Shown here: positions 6,815 through 14,896 of the stretch, piece after piece
Layout of the letters: every line of letters begins with the position of its first letter
Numbering within the stretch: position 1 is the first letter of the stretch
Assembly: GCA_900755985.1 (NCBI GenBank)
Contig: CAAEIL010000250.1
Coordinates: forward strand, 1 to 26,381
Source of the DNA: Bacteroidales bacterium
GTDB lineage: Bacteria > Bacteroidota > Bacteroidia > Bacteroidales > Muribaculaceae
Direction: 5' to 3'
Length of the DNA: 26,381 nucleotides
Notes under the pieces: generated by a model
The model's database searches: none
Seen by the model: only the letters and a program-made list of their open reading frames with translations
Told to the model about the DNA's origin: nothing
Position numbers and translations under genes: made by a program

Positions 6815-9800
6815 TTAGAAGGTTACTTGTAAGCCGAATGAGAGGACACGCTGCTGAGGAACGGTACGGCCGTACATACCCTGACCTGAGTTGTAGCCCT
6901 GAAGTGATGAGCCGGCCGAGGTGGTCTGTTCGGGGTCGAGCTGATATTTGCCTGCGCCGTTGTAGAGGAAGAACAGGTTGTCAGCCGAGAAGTAGATGCG
7001 AGCGCGCTGGATGAGAGCTTTCTGAGTCATAGCCGTCGGCAGAGTGTAACCGAAGGTAAGGTTTTTGAGACGGAGATAAGCGAGGTTGAGCAGATATTTG
7101 CTCTGGGGATAGAAGTTGTAGTGGCCCTGACCGATGTTGGAGATGCGGCCATTGCCATCGGCGCCCGAGTACATACGGGGATAGGTATTACTCTGGCTGA
7201 TTGAGGAGTTGGCCCAGTCAATCTGACCGTCTTCAGCATAATTGATGACGTTGTAAGACTGCTGGTTGGTGAAAGTACCGAGGCCTGACTGAACCATAGG
7301 AATAATGGTAGAGCCTGTAGCCCACATGTCGCGTTTGCCTACGCCCTGGAAGAAGAGGTCGATGTCGAATCCTTTCCAAGAACCGCCGAGACGGAATGAA
7401 TATTCGTAGCGGGGCATTGCGTTACCGATAACCTTGAGGTCACCGTGGTCTTCTTTGGTGCCTTTGCCGCCATCGATTTTGCCGTCACCGTTGAGGTCTT
7501 TGAATTTAACGTCACCGGGGCCGTAGTGGAACTGACCGTTCTCGAGAGGAGTCTGGTCGAAGAGGGGTTTGCCGTTGGCGTCTTTTTTAGCTACGTATTT
7601 GCTGCCGTCCCAATCGAAGTCGTTGCGGTCGAAGTAGCGTTCGGTTTCGAAGCCCCAGATGTCGCCGAAGTATTGTCCTTCGTAGTAGTTGCCTGAGCTG
7701 GGGAGGTAGGTGTATATAATACCGGTGGGGTTGTTCCACTTGGTAATTTTGGTACGGGCATCGCCGATGTTGAATGTGGCGTATACGTTAGCGTCGCCGA
7801 AGCTGTGGTTCCAGTTGAGGGAGAGTTCCCAGCCGCGTGTGCGAAGTTCGCCGTAGTTGCCGTAAGGAGCAGAGGTACCGAGAATCGAGGGAAGTTCAGC
7901 GCCGGGACCGAGCATGTCTTTGGTGTCGCGGTTGAACCAGTCGAATGTCAGGTTGAGTTCGTTGTTGAAGAAGCCGAGGTCAAGACCTACGTCAGTGGTG
8001 ACGATACGTTCCCAGGTAAGTGAGCTGGAGACGAGAGTAGGCATTGAATATTCGGTGATTTTCTGATTGCCGTTGAGCCAGTGTACACTGCCGGTGCTGA
8101 CCTGGCTGACTGTCGAGAGGAAGCGGTTGCTGCCGACGGCTTCGTTGCCGATGTGACCGTACGATGCACGGATTTTACCGTTGGAAACAATATGCTTGAG
8201 GTTTTTCCAGTATGCTTCTTCGCTGAAGCGATAACCTGCCGAGAACGAGGGGAAGAATGCCCACTGGTCGTTTTCGGGGAAGCGGGACGAACCGTCGTAA
8301 CGACCGTTGGCCTCAATCAGGTATATGCCTTTATAGTCGAAGTTGATACGACCGAAGAAGCCGGTTGTAGCGCGATGGGTGTTGGAAGCGCTGATCGAGA
8401 AGTTTTCGCCGTTGGTGAGGTCAAGGTTGGGCAGGTTGTAGTCAACGAGACCGTAACGCTGAGCGTAGAAGTATTTGTACTCTTCCTGCTCGGCAGTCCA
8501 GCCGGCCATTACTTTGAGGTTGTAGTCCTCGGCGAAAGTTTTGGCGTAAGTGGCGAATACGTTTGCAGTCCATGTGTCGTCTTTATAGTGGCTCTGGGCT
8601 GCACGCGATGTTGTCTGGCTGTAGGGGGTCCACTGGCCGAGGGTATTCGAGCCGGGAGTCCAGTTGTTCCATGCTGTATAGGGAACTACAGCAGCGTCGC
8701 TGTCCTGATCGATGAGGTTGTAAGTGAAGTCAGCCTGAAGGGTGAGGCCTTTGATGATTTCGGCCTGCATCCAGCCCTGCATACGGGTGTTGGTGGTGAC
8801 TGTCTTGTCCTTGTGCGAGTTGCTGCGGATGGTGATATCGTTACGGAACGAACGGGGAGTGCCTTCTGCATCATAGACATAACCGAACATTTCGAAGAAT
8901 GAGGGGAAACGCCACAGGTACTGGTACGAGTTACGGTTGAGGTTGGGCGATTCATATTCGCGATCCGAGAAGCTGAAGCGTGCGCCGGCCTTCAACCAAG
9001 AGAAGATCTGGGTGTCGATGCTGGCGTTTGCCATGTAGCGATGGAGTTTGTCGGGGTTGAAGCGGAGGAGGCCTTCCTTGCTGTCATAACCGAACGAGAG
9101 GCGGTAGTGGGTTTTGCCCGAGGTGCCTTCGAGAGCGACATTGTGTTTCTGGCCGGGAGCGGCGTGGAAGATGGTCGAAGGGACATCCCAGTCGGCATAA
9201 GAGATGAAACGGTTGGTGACGAGCTGCTTGCCTGTCATGGGCGAGATGCTGTTGGTGGGGAATACATAGTAGTCACCTACGTTCTGAGGATTCTGGAAGG
9301 GATGGAGTTCGACGTACGATTTGTACGGACCATTGTGCTGCTGTGCCCAAGCTTCAGCGAAGGGAAGGATTTCGTCGTAGTACATACCGAAGATTTCGGT
9401 GTCACCGCCGGGGTTGGTGTTGTCCATGGCGATTTTGAGGTTGTCTACTGTCGAGTTCCATTCGGGAAGTTTGGTAGCGCGGGCCCACGAGAAGTTGTTC
9501 GAGTATGTAACACTTACGCGGTCCTGGGTAGCGGCCGATTTGGTGGTGATGAGGATGACACCGAAGGCTGCGCGTGTACCGTAAATCGAGGCCGAAGCGG
9601 CGTCTTTAAGTACGGAGATGTCTTCGATGTCTTCGGGGTTGAGGAAGCTCATGTCGTCGACGGGCACACCGTCAACAACGATAAGAGGATTCGAAGTATG
9701 GCTGTTTGAAAGAGTACCCAAGCCACGGATGTTAATCTGGGGGTTGGCTGCGATGTCACCGCTTGAGGTAGTGATGGTAAGGCCGGGGACAGCACCCTGC

Positions 9801-10258
9801 AGAGCTTTAGTTACATCAGATGTGGGACGGCTGTCCATAACGCGAGCGACATCGACGGTAGCGACGGCGCCGGTAAGGTTAGCCTTTTTCTGCTGGCCGT
9901 AACCGACGACTACGAGTTGGTCGAGAACCTCGGTTGTGGGCTGAAGATAGACAATCATGTCGTTGGCGGCCTTCATTGTCTGGGTCTTATAGCCTACGAA
10001 GTTGACTGTCAGAGGAGTGCCGGGCTTTACAGAAATTGTAAAGTTACCGAAGGCATCGGTGGGGACACCTTTTTTTGAACCCTGGGGAGTTACGCTTGCA
10101 CCGATAACGGGCTCGTCGTTCTCATCGAGGACGGTACCTTTGATGGTGACCACCCCTTGACCTTGCGATTGAGGTTCGGGATTGGCTGCGGCCCACATCT
10201 GTGCGCCGAAAGGCATTCCGCACGTCAACAACAGAGTCACTAATAGATGTTTTCTCAT
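6815..10258 (-). CDS. SusC/RagA-family TonB-dependent outer-membrane transporter
   Basis: The 1147-residue protein has a signal peptide (about 1-24), a carboxypeptidase-regulatory-like beta domain (about 36-108: T-I-K-G-T-V-L-D-E-N-D-E-P-V-I-G-A-S-V), a TonB-box-like segment (L-D-Q-L-V-V-V-G-Y-G, 112-121), a plug domain (about 122-240, including N-I-R-G-L-G and the SusC signature P-L-I-V-V-D-G-V-P) and a C-terminal barrel ending in F-G-L-Q-V-T-F. Length and order fit a full-length SusC. With SusD it forms the dimeric pedal-bin importer powered by TonB; a tonB-exbBD cluster lies 11 kb away in this window. No ECF sigma, anti-sigma or hybrid two-component gene is beside it, so its regulator is not visible here. 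Confidence 0.96.
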   Translation of the reverse strand: MRKHLLVTLLLTCGMPFGAQMWAAANPEPQSQGQGVVTIKGTVLDENDEPVIGASVTPQGSKKGVPTDAFGNFTISVKPGTPLTVNFVGYKTQTMKAANDMIVYLQPTTEVLDQLVVVGYGQQKKANLTGAVATVDVARVMDSRPTSDVTKALQGAVPGLTITTSSGDIAANPQINIRGLGTLSNSHTSNPLIVVDGVPVDDMSFLNPEDIEDISVLKDAASASIYGTRAAFGVILITTKSAATQDRVSVTYSNNFSWARATKLPEWNSTVDNLKIAMDNTNPGGDTEIFGMYYDEILPFAEAWAQQHNGPYKSYVELHPFQNPQNVGDYYVFPTNSISPMTGKQLVTNRFISYADWDVPSTIFHAAPGQKHNVALEGTSGKTHYRLSFGYDSKEGLLRFNPDKLHRYMANASIDTQIFSWLKAGARFSFSDREYESPNLNRNSYQYLWRFPSFFEMFGYVYDAEGTPRSFRNDITIRSNSHKDKTVTTNTRMQGWMQAEIIKGLTLQADFTYNLIDQDSDAAVVPYTAWNNWTPGSNTLGQWTPYSQTTSRAAQSHYKDDTWTANVFATYAKTFAEDYNLKVMAGWTAEQEEYKYFYAQRYGLVDYNLPNLDLTNGENFSISASNTHRATTGFFGRINFDYKGIYLIEANGRYDGSSRFPENDQWAFFPSFSAGYRFSEEAYWKNLKHIVSNGKIRASYGHIGNEAVGSNRFLSTVSQVSTGSVHWLNGNQKITEYSMPTLVSSSLTWERIVTTDVGLDLGFFNNELNLTFDWFNRDTKDMLGPGAELPSILGTSAPYGNYGELRTRGWELSLNWNHSFGDANVYATFNIGDARTKITKWNNPTGIIYTYLPSSGNYYEGQYFGDIWGFETERYFDRNDFDWDGSKYVAKKDANGKPLFDQTPLENGQFHYGPGDVKFKDLNGDGKIDGGKGTKEDHGDLKVIGNAMPRYEYSFRLGGSWKGFDIDLFFQGVGKRDMWATGSTIIPMVQSGLGTFTNQQSYNVINYAEDGQIDWANSSISQSNTYPRMYSGADGNGRISNIGQGHYNFYPQSKYLLNLAYLRLKNLTFGYTLPTAMTQKALIQRARIYFSADNLFFLYNGAGKYQLDPEQTTSAGSSLQGYNSGQGMYGRTVPQQRVLSFGLQVTF

Positions 10259-10400
10259 AAGGTTGGAGTGTTGATTGATTATTATGAGCTTTGAAAGCAG
10301 CCGCTTTGACTCTTCGCAGAACGCGTGCTGAGTCGTGACAGCTCCGCGAGGCTCCTTGTCGGGTCGCTGCAGCTTTTTCCGCCGCTCGGGTTAATTATTG
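10259..10400 (-). other. GC-rich structured leader upstream of susC
   Basis: This stretch is markedly GC-richer than the AT-rich DNA further upstream and can form several small hairpins (for example AAAGC/GCTTT near 10292-10305 and GACTC/GAGTC near 10307-10333). I find no reading frame in it. It may be an untranslated leader with post-transcriptional control, as known for some susC-like mRNAs, but this is an inference. No canonical TAnnTTTG box was found on the minus strand up to about 10620. Confidence 0.35.
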
Positions 10401-10743
10401 GTTGTTCTTTATTTTGGTTAGTTAATAGAAGTCAATGAAAATTTAAATAATAAGAGGATTAACATTTAGCTTTTCAGAGGGTTGTATGAATATTTTAGAT
10501 TTATGGTAGTATGTATGTTAACATTCGTTGTGTAAAACAACCGCTAAATTAATTAACTTTTTTAAAAAGAGAGCATTTTTTACAGAATTTAACATTTGTA
10601 ATTTCATGTCCAATTGCGCAGGCCGCTGACTTGGGGGACAATAACATCATTAGGCCTCAATTTCTAATATATCACAAAACCGCAGACCAAGCAGTGAGGC
10701 TACACATAACAAACTCTCTCCGGGCATGAGGACGATTGGGAAA
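10401..10743. other. Divergent intergenic region, AT-rich
   Basis: About 340 nt between the susC leader and the outer-membrane-protein promoter. It contains AT-rich runs and no gene that I can support. The susC promoter should lie here, but I cannot place it with confidence. Confidence 0.4.
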
Positions 10744-10775
10744 TGGCCGCTTTGGTCAATTCTTTGGCCGTTTTG
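10744..10775 (+). promoter_or_regulatory. Direct repeat TGGCCGyTTTG, possible activator site
   Basis: Two copies of TGGCCG(C/T)TTTG occur at 10744-10754 and 10765-10775, exactly 21 bp apart (two helical turns), ending 32 bp before the -33 box of the promoter below. The geometry fits a dimeric activator such as a LytTR- or AraC-type response regulator. No binding protein is identifiable in the window. Confidence 0.35.
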
Positions 10776-10807
10776 TACCCTATATGTCCATTTTTTAACG
10801 CAGACGG

Positions 10808-10838
10808 TTGGACTTGCCTTGGTTTTTACGTATCTTTG
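10808..10838 (+). promoter_or_regulatory. Promoter of the small outer-membrane protein gene
   Basis: TTG (10808-10810), a 20-nt spacer and TATCTTTG (10831-10838) match the Bacteroidetes -33/-7 pattern. The predicted start near 10844 gives a leader of about 65 nt before the ATG at 10911. Confidence 0.75.
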
Positions 10839-10910
10839 TGGCGCCGCTCGGCTAAGGCCAGCCTGCGCGGATACACATTAATTTATTTATAGGCCGTGAC
10901 TATTCATCCG

Positions 10911-11435
10911 ATGAAACGACTTAGATTTGTTTTGGTACTACTGGCAGCCATCGCCGCATTGTCGCTGCCTCAGGCCACCCTGGCACAGAAAGGCGAAAAA
11001 TGTTTCGGCGTGAAAACCGGCTATGTCTCGCGCAACCGGTCGGCACTTGCCGGCATCTATTTTCAGTATGCTTTCAGCGATCATTTCAGGCTTTCGCCCG
11101 AGGCTGAGGTTGCCTTCAGACACAAGGACCGTGATGCTTTGCAACTCAACCTCGACTGCCATGTTCCGTTTGTTTTTCATGAGCAGTCCAAGGCTGACGT
11201 CTATCCAATAGCCGGCATTTGCTATGCGTCATGGAACCGTCATTACTCCGAAGCCGAGGATGACGGCGAACTCAAAGATGTGTCCACACGCAAGGGATAT
11301 TTCGGTCTTAACTTCGGTGCAGGCTTCGACCTCAAGGCTTCGGAGAGCCTTAAGCTAAGTCTTGAGGCTCGCTATTCGCTTGTCAAATCAAATTCGGGCG
11401 TACAAATTTCGTTAGGTATCGGATACATATTTTAA
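10911..11435 (+). CDS. Small outer-membrane beta-barrel protein, function unknown
   Basis: The 174-residue product has a clear signal peptide (M-K-R-L-R-F then a Leu/Ala-rich core, cleavage near residue 26 after L-A-Q). The rest is made of alternating short strands (F-G-V-K-T-G-Y, A-G-I-Y-F-Q-Y-A-F, L-S-L-E-A-R-Y-S-L, Q-I-S-L-G-I-G-Y-I-F) and ends with a C-terminal aromatic residue, as expected for an eight-stranded OmpX/OmpW-like barrel. I chose the ATG at 10911 over an in-frame GTG five codons earlier because it puts the basic signal-peptide head at the N-terminus. It stands alone, divergent from susC, behind its own promoter. No ligand or partner can be inferred. Confidence 0.8.
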   Translation: MKRLRFVLVLLAAIAALSLPQATLAQKGEKCFGVKTGYVSRNRSALAGIYFQYAFSDHFRLSPEAEVAFRHKDRDALQLNLDCHVPFVFHEQSKADVYPIAGICYASWNRHYSEAEDDGELKDVSTRKGYFGLNFGAGFDLKASESLKLSLEARYSLVKSNSGVQISLGIGYIF

Positions 11436-11436
11436 C

Positions 11437-11454
11437 AATAAGGCATATCTTATT
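11437..11454 (+). terminator. Weak hairpin after the barrel-protein gene
   Basis: AATAAG (11437-11442) pairs with CTTATT (11449-11454) directly after the stop codon. The stem is short and AT-rich, so terminator function is tentative. Confidence 0.3.
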
Positions 11455-11599
11455 AATACATTTTAATATTTACATACATTCATTTAAGAGCGGCACTCTC
11501 TTGCGCAGCGCCGTCAAATGAAGTATTTAAATAACATTTTGCTGCAACAAACCACTCATTCACTCACAAACAGCATCAACTAAGATCCCTCCACAGAAC

Positions 11600-12613
11600 A
11601 TGAATTATATATTAGGAATAGAATCGTCGTGCGATGACACAAGCGCAGCAGTCATTGGCGACGGACTTTTGCTGAGCAATGTCATAGCGTCACAAAGCGT
11701 ACATGAGGAGTACGGCGGCGTCGTACCCGAGCTGGCATCGCGCGCACATCAGCAGAACATCGTCCCCGTAGTCGACACAGCTCTGAAGCGTGCCGGCATC
11801 AAGGCGTCCGACCTTGCGGCGATAGCATTCACCCGAGGGCCCGGTCTTCTGGGCTCACTGCTTGTGGGTACGTCTTTTGCCAAGGGCCTGTCACTGGGAC
11901 TACGCAAGCCCATTGTCTCCGTAAACCATCTTCACGGACATGTACTAAGTCATTTTGTGCGCCGGCTGAAGGATGACCGAGTCCCCGAATTTCCTTTTCT
12001 CTGCCTGCTGATATCGGGCGGCAACTCCCAACTTGTTCTTGTGCGCGGATACAATGATATGGAGATTCTGGGCCAGACCATCGATGACGCCGCAGGCGAG
12101 GCCTTTGACAAATGTGCCAAGGTAATGGGCCTGCCCTATCCCGGCGGACCGCACATCGACCGCCTTGCCGCACAGGGGGAGAGCTCGCGATTCCATTTCA
12201 GCAAGCCTCATATCGCGGGACTGAACTATAGTTTCAGCGGACTCAAAACCTCGTTTTTGTACACTCTGCGCGACGCAGTGAAGACCGACCCGGACTTTGT
12301 CGCCAAAAACATGGCTGACCTGGCAGCCTCTCTGCAGCGATGCATCATCGAAATCCTTTTAGACAAACTTGCCAAAGCCGTGAAGCTTACCGGCGTAAAA
12401 ACAATAGCCATAGGCGGCGGTGTCTCGGCCAACTCAGGCGTGCGTGCGGCAGTCGCCGAATTTGCAAGCAAACACGGGCTTGACTGTTTTACCCCCGAGC
12501 GGGCGTTTACCACAGACAATGCAGCCATGGTCGCTATCGCCGGATACTTCAAGTATCTTGACGGCCGGTTCTGCCGCTACGACGAAGTGCCTTTTGCGCG
12601 TGTCACGGTATAA
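11600..12613 (+). CDS. tsaD: tRNA N6-adenosine threonylcarbamoyltransferase TsaD
   Basis: The 337-residue protein transfers the threonylcarbamoyl group from threonylcarbamoyl-AMP to A37 of ANN-decoding tRNAs (t6A synthesis), working with TsaB and TsaE. It shows the full Kae1/TsaD signature: G-I-E-S-S-C-D-D-T (6-14), the metal-binding H110-L-H-G-H114, the nucleotide-binding loops I-S-G-G-N-S-Q and D-D-A-A-G-E-A-F-D-K, G-G-G-V-S-A-N, and T-D306-N near the C-terminus. Length is standard. The stop TAA overlaps the ATG of the next gene (TAATG), implying translational coupling with the cinA-type gene. The 164-nt upstream gap has no clear promoter box that I could place. Confidence 0.97.
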   Translation: MNYILGIESSCDDTSAAVIGDGLLLSNVIASQSVHEEYGGVVPELASRAHQQNIVPVVDTALKRAGIKASDLAAIAFTRGPGLLGSLLVGTSFAKGLSLGLRKPIVSVNHLHGHVLSHFVRRLKDDRVPEFPFLCLLISGGNSQLVLVRGYNDMEILGQTIDDAAGEAFDKCAKVMGLPYPGGPHIDRLAAQGESSRFHFSKPHIAGLNYSFSGLKTSFLYTLRDAVKTDPDFVAKNMADLAASLQRCIIEILLDKLAKAVKLTGVKTIAIGGGVSANSGVRAAVAEFASKHGLDCFTPERAFTTDNAAMVAIAGYFKYLDGRFCRYDEVPFARVTV

Positions 12614-13119
12614 TGACGGAGAGCGAAAACGCTATATATAAAGCTATGGAAAAAGAATTCAGCGCCCCGGTACTCATCGAGCGCCTGCGTGCGTCGGGGC
12701 TGACATTAGCGACAGCCGAAAGCTGTACCGGAGGCAACATTGCACATACGGTGACGCTTGTGGCAGGATGTTCGGACGTTTATTATGGAGGCGTTGTATC
12801 GTACACCAACGATGTCAAGCAACGCGTGCTCGGCGTCAGTGGCGAGACGCTTGCCGCCAACGGAGCAGTTTCCGAAGCCGTTGTTTGCGAAATGGTAACG
12901 GGCGCGATGCGTGTGACCGGAGCGACGACGGCTGTCGCCACTTCGGGGATTGCCGGTCCCGGGGGCGCGGTGCCGGGCAAACCGGTAGGTACGGTATGGA
13001 TAGCGACAGCAACGCCCGAAGGCATCAAGGCTCATTGCCATCACTTCGACGGCAATCGTGACCAAGTCATCGAACAGGCAAGCAAAGCCGCCCTCAAAAG
13101 TCTTTTTGAACGTCTTTAA
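12613..13119 (+). CDS. pncC: CinA C-terminal family nicotinamide-nucleotide amidohydrolase
   Basis: This 168-residue protein is the stand-alone CinA C-terminal domain, which deamidates nicotinamide mononucleotide to nicotinic acid mononucleotide in the pyridine-nucleotide salvage cycle. Motifs seen are E-S-C-T-G-G (36-41), Y-Y-G-G-V-V-S-Y (58-65) and S-G-I-A-G-P-G-G (111-118) followed by P-G-K-P-V-G-T-V-W. The N-terminal molybdopterin-like domain of full CinA is absent. The ATG overlaps the tsaD stop; an alternative ATG 11 codons later (12646) would remove only the non-conserved head. The 3' end overlaps the convergent HsdR_N-like gene by 26 nt. Confidence 0.92.
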   Translation: MTESENAIYKAMEKEFSAPVLIERLRASGLTLATAESCTGGNIAHTVTLVAGCSDVYYGGVVSYTNDVKQRVLGVSGETLAANGAVSEAVVCEMVTGAMRVTGATTAVATSGIAGPGGAVPGKPVGTVWIATATPEGIKAHCHHFDGNRDQVIEQASKAALKSLFERL

Positions 13120-13588
13120 TGCTGTCGTAGGGCGGAATCTCGCTCAAGAAGCGGCAGTCGCCACCGGCAGTATCGACATGCGCGCAATAGTGACGCAAGC
13201 CGTTGGAGACCATGATATACGGGGCCTTGAGAATCATGTTATAGCGGACAATCTGGTCGAAAGTCCGCTGTGTGACAGCAATTTGCGGAGCCTTAAACTC
13301 AACAACGACAAGCGGCCGGCCATAAACGTCATAAATCAGAGCATCGAAACGCCGTTGCGTACCGTTGAGCATCAATCCGCGCTCGACAGCCAACCTGTAT
13401 GGCGAATAGCCTAAAAAGCCCACAAGGTACTGCAGAAAGTGTTGGCGGACAAGCTCCTCTGGGGTCTCGGCAACCCATTTTTGTCTAAAAATGTCATAAA
13501 GCTGCACACGGCCTTGCGGCGTTCTGCGCTGCTGAAGATTGCATGGGGGTAAATTTAGCGTGTTCGGCATTAGGTCCATTGCTGACAT
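13094..13588 (-). CDS. HsdR N-terminal-like (PD-(D/E)xK fold) protein
   Basis: The 164-residue product matches the type I restriction enzyme R-protein N-terminal domain found as a small stand-alone protein in many Bacteroidetes next to holA. The likely active-site residues are D82 (R-R-F-D-A-L-I-Y-D) and E97-F-K99 (V-V-V-E-F-K-A-P), the D...ExK pattern of restriction-type nucleases. No helicase, methylase or specificity subunit is nearby, so it is not part of a type I system. The gene is divergent from holA and convergent with the cinA-type gene, overlapping it by 26 nt. Its cellular role is unknown; the conserved holA neighbourhood hints at a DNA-maintenance function. The start could be M1 or M4. 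Confidence 0.85.
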   Translation of the reverse strand: MSAMDLMPNTLNLPPCNLQQRRTPQGRVQLYDIFRQKWVAETPEELVRQHFLQYLVGFLGYSPYRLAVERGLMLNGTQRRFDALIYDVYGRPLVVVEFKAPQIAVTQRTFDQIVRYNMILKAPYIMVSNGLRHYCAHVDTAGGDCRFLSEIPPYDSIKDVQKDF

Positions 13589-13666
13589 CTGAAGACTTAA
13601 AATGTATTACTGAGCGATAATTCCGAGCGGCGAAAGCGTGCGTCATACCGCCTCGGCCAACGAAAA

Positions 13667-13698
13667 TTTGTCCGGCTCGGAAAATCTGTGTAAATTTA
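13667..13698 (+). promoter_or_regulatory. holA promoter
   Basis: TTTG (13667-13670), a 20-nt spacer and TAAATTTA (13691-13698) fit the Bacteroidetes pattern except for the last base of the -7 box. Transcription would start near 13704, about 20 nt before the holA ATG. Confidence 0.55.
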
Positions 13699-13725
13699 CA
13701 ACAAATAAACCACAGACGCAAAACA

Positions 13726-14766
13726 ATGGCAACAGCTGCACCGACATTCGCATCGCTTACAAGCGAAATCAAGGCGCGAAAATTCGCACCGGTATATCTT
13801 CTGCACGGCGAAGAGGGATTTTTTATCGATCGGCTTATCAGCCAGTTCGAGAAAATACTGACTCCCGACGAGCGCGAATTCAACCAATATGTCCTCTATG
13901 CTCCGCAGACCGAGATGCTGCAGGCCATAGACATTTGCCGCCGTTACCCCATGATGTCTGACTATCAGGTAGTCATCATCAAGGAATGTCAGAGCGCACG
14001 TGCCGACCAGCTGACAAAACTGGCCAAATACGTCGCCGCACCGTCACCTCAAACCATCCTGGTGATATCGTTCCGCGGGCAGAAAGCCAAGGGTAAGGAA
14101 CTGCTCGACGCTGTAAAAAAATCAGGAGCCGTCGTTTTCGAGTCCAAAAAGATTTATGACAGCCAGATAGGCCCATACATAAGCAAACTTATCGCAGACC
14201 GGGGACTGACAGTCGATGGCAAAGCTCTGGAAATGCTCAAAGAATACGTCGGGACCGATTTAAGCCGACTGTACAACGAGATTGACAAGCTGACAACGAT
14301 ACTCGGCGCCGGTGCAAGGGTGACGCCCGAATCTATTGAGCGCAATATCGGCTTTTCGAAAGACTTCAACTCGTACGAACTTGTCGACGCGCTTGCCGCC
14401 CGGGACGCCGCCCGAGCCTTCCGCATCGTCGACTACTTCCGCTCCAACCCCAAGAACAACCCCACAGTGTTGGTGGTATCGGCAATTTTCAGCTATTTTT
14501 CCGACCTGATGATAACATATTTTGTCCGCGATCGCAGCGAAGCGGCCATCATGCACGCGCTCAATGTCAAAAACTCCTTTGCAATGCGCCGCTACAATGT
14601 CGGACGCCGCAACTACAACGCCTTTCAGGTCATAGAGATAATACGCGCGATACGCCGTTTTGCCGCCCAGAGCAAAGGCTGCGGCTCGCGCCAGAACGAA
14701 TACGCGCTTTTGCGCGAGCTCGTCTTCCACATTCTCTCAGCCCCCGGCAACCTCTGGCAGCGATAG
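13726..14766 (+). CDS. holA: DNA polymerase III delta subunit
   Basis: The 346-residue protein is the clamp-loader subunit that opens the beta sliding clamp. It begins with the family's typical A-P-V-Y-L-L-H-G-E-E-G-F-F-I-D (21-35), followed by a degenerate AAA+ core without a working Walker A, the central Y-V-G-T-D-L-S-R-L-Y-N-E-I-D-K-L helix region (about 175-190) and the C-terminal helical collar domain. Length is normal. It is a single-gene unit: a divergent gene lies upstream and a two-way terminator follows 25 nt after the stop. Confidence 0.95.
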   Translation: MATAAPTFASLTSEIKARKFAPVYLLHGEEGFFIDRLISQFEKILTPDEREFNQYVLYAPQTEMLQAIDICRRYPMMSDYQVVIIKECQSARADQLTKLAKYVAAPSPQTILVISFRGQKAKGKELLDAVKKSGAVVFESKKIYDSQIGPYISKLIADRGLTVDGKALEMLKEYVGTDLSRLYNEIDKLTTILGAGARVTPESIERNIGFSKDFNSYELVDALAARDAARAFRIVDYFRSNPKNNPTVLVVSAIFSYFSDLMITYFVRDRSEAAIMHALNVKNSFAMRRYNVGRRNYNAFQVIEIIRAIRRFAAQSKGCGSRQNEYALLRELVFHILSAPGNLWQR

Positions 14767-14790
14767 CAGTCACAACAGTTTAGCGGACCG

Positions 14791-14833
14791 AAAAAAGCGC
14801 TGACTTCCGCAAGAGGGTCAGCGCTGATTTTTA
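14791..14833. terminator. Bidirectional terminator between holA and nqrF
   Basis: AGCGCTGAC (14796-14804) and GTCAGCGCT (14817-14825) form a perfect 9-bp stem, with ATTTTTA after it on the plus strand and TTTTTT after it on the minus strand. It lies between convergent holA and the nqr operon and suits both. Confidence 0.9.
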
Positions 14834-14896
14834 GGTTCTTATCTGATTTTCGGAAAGCTTTATTTTTTGTGGGACAGGACAAAGCCCGAGTGCCGG

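Noticed and set aside
8081..8902. Long plus-strand frame of 273 codons opposite susC.
   Set aside because: It is the antisense shadow of susC caused by biased codon use; Val-rich and without recognisable domains.
10650..10727. Minus-strand frame with L-L-G-L-R-F-C-D-I, resembling the T-G-L-R-x-S-D box of tyrosine recombinases.
   Set aside because: The frame is only 25 residues from its ATG, other integrase motifs are absent, and it overlaps a region better explained as regulatory DNA. The likeness is probably chance.
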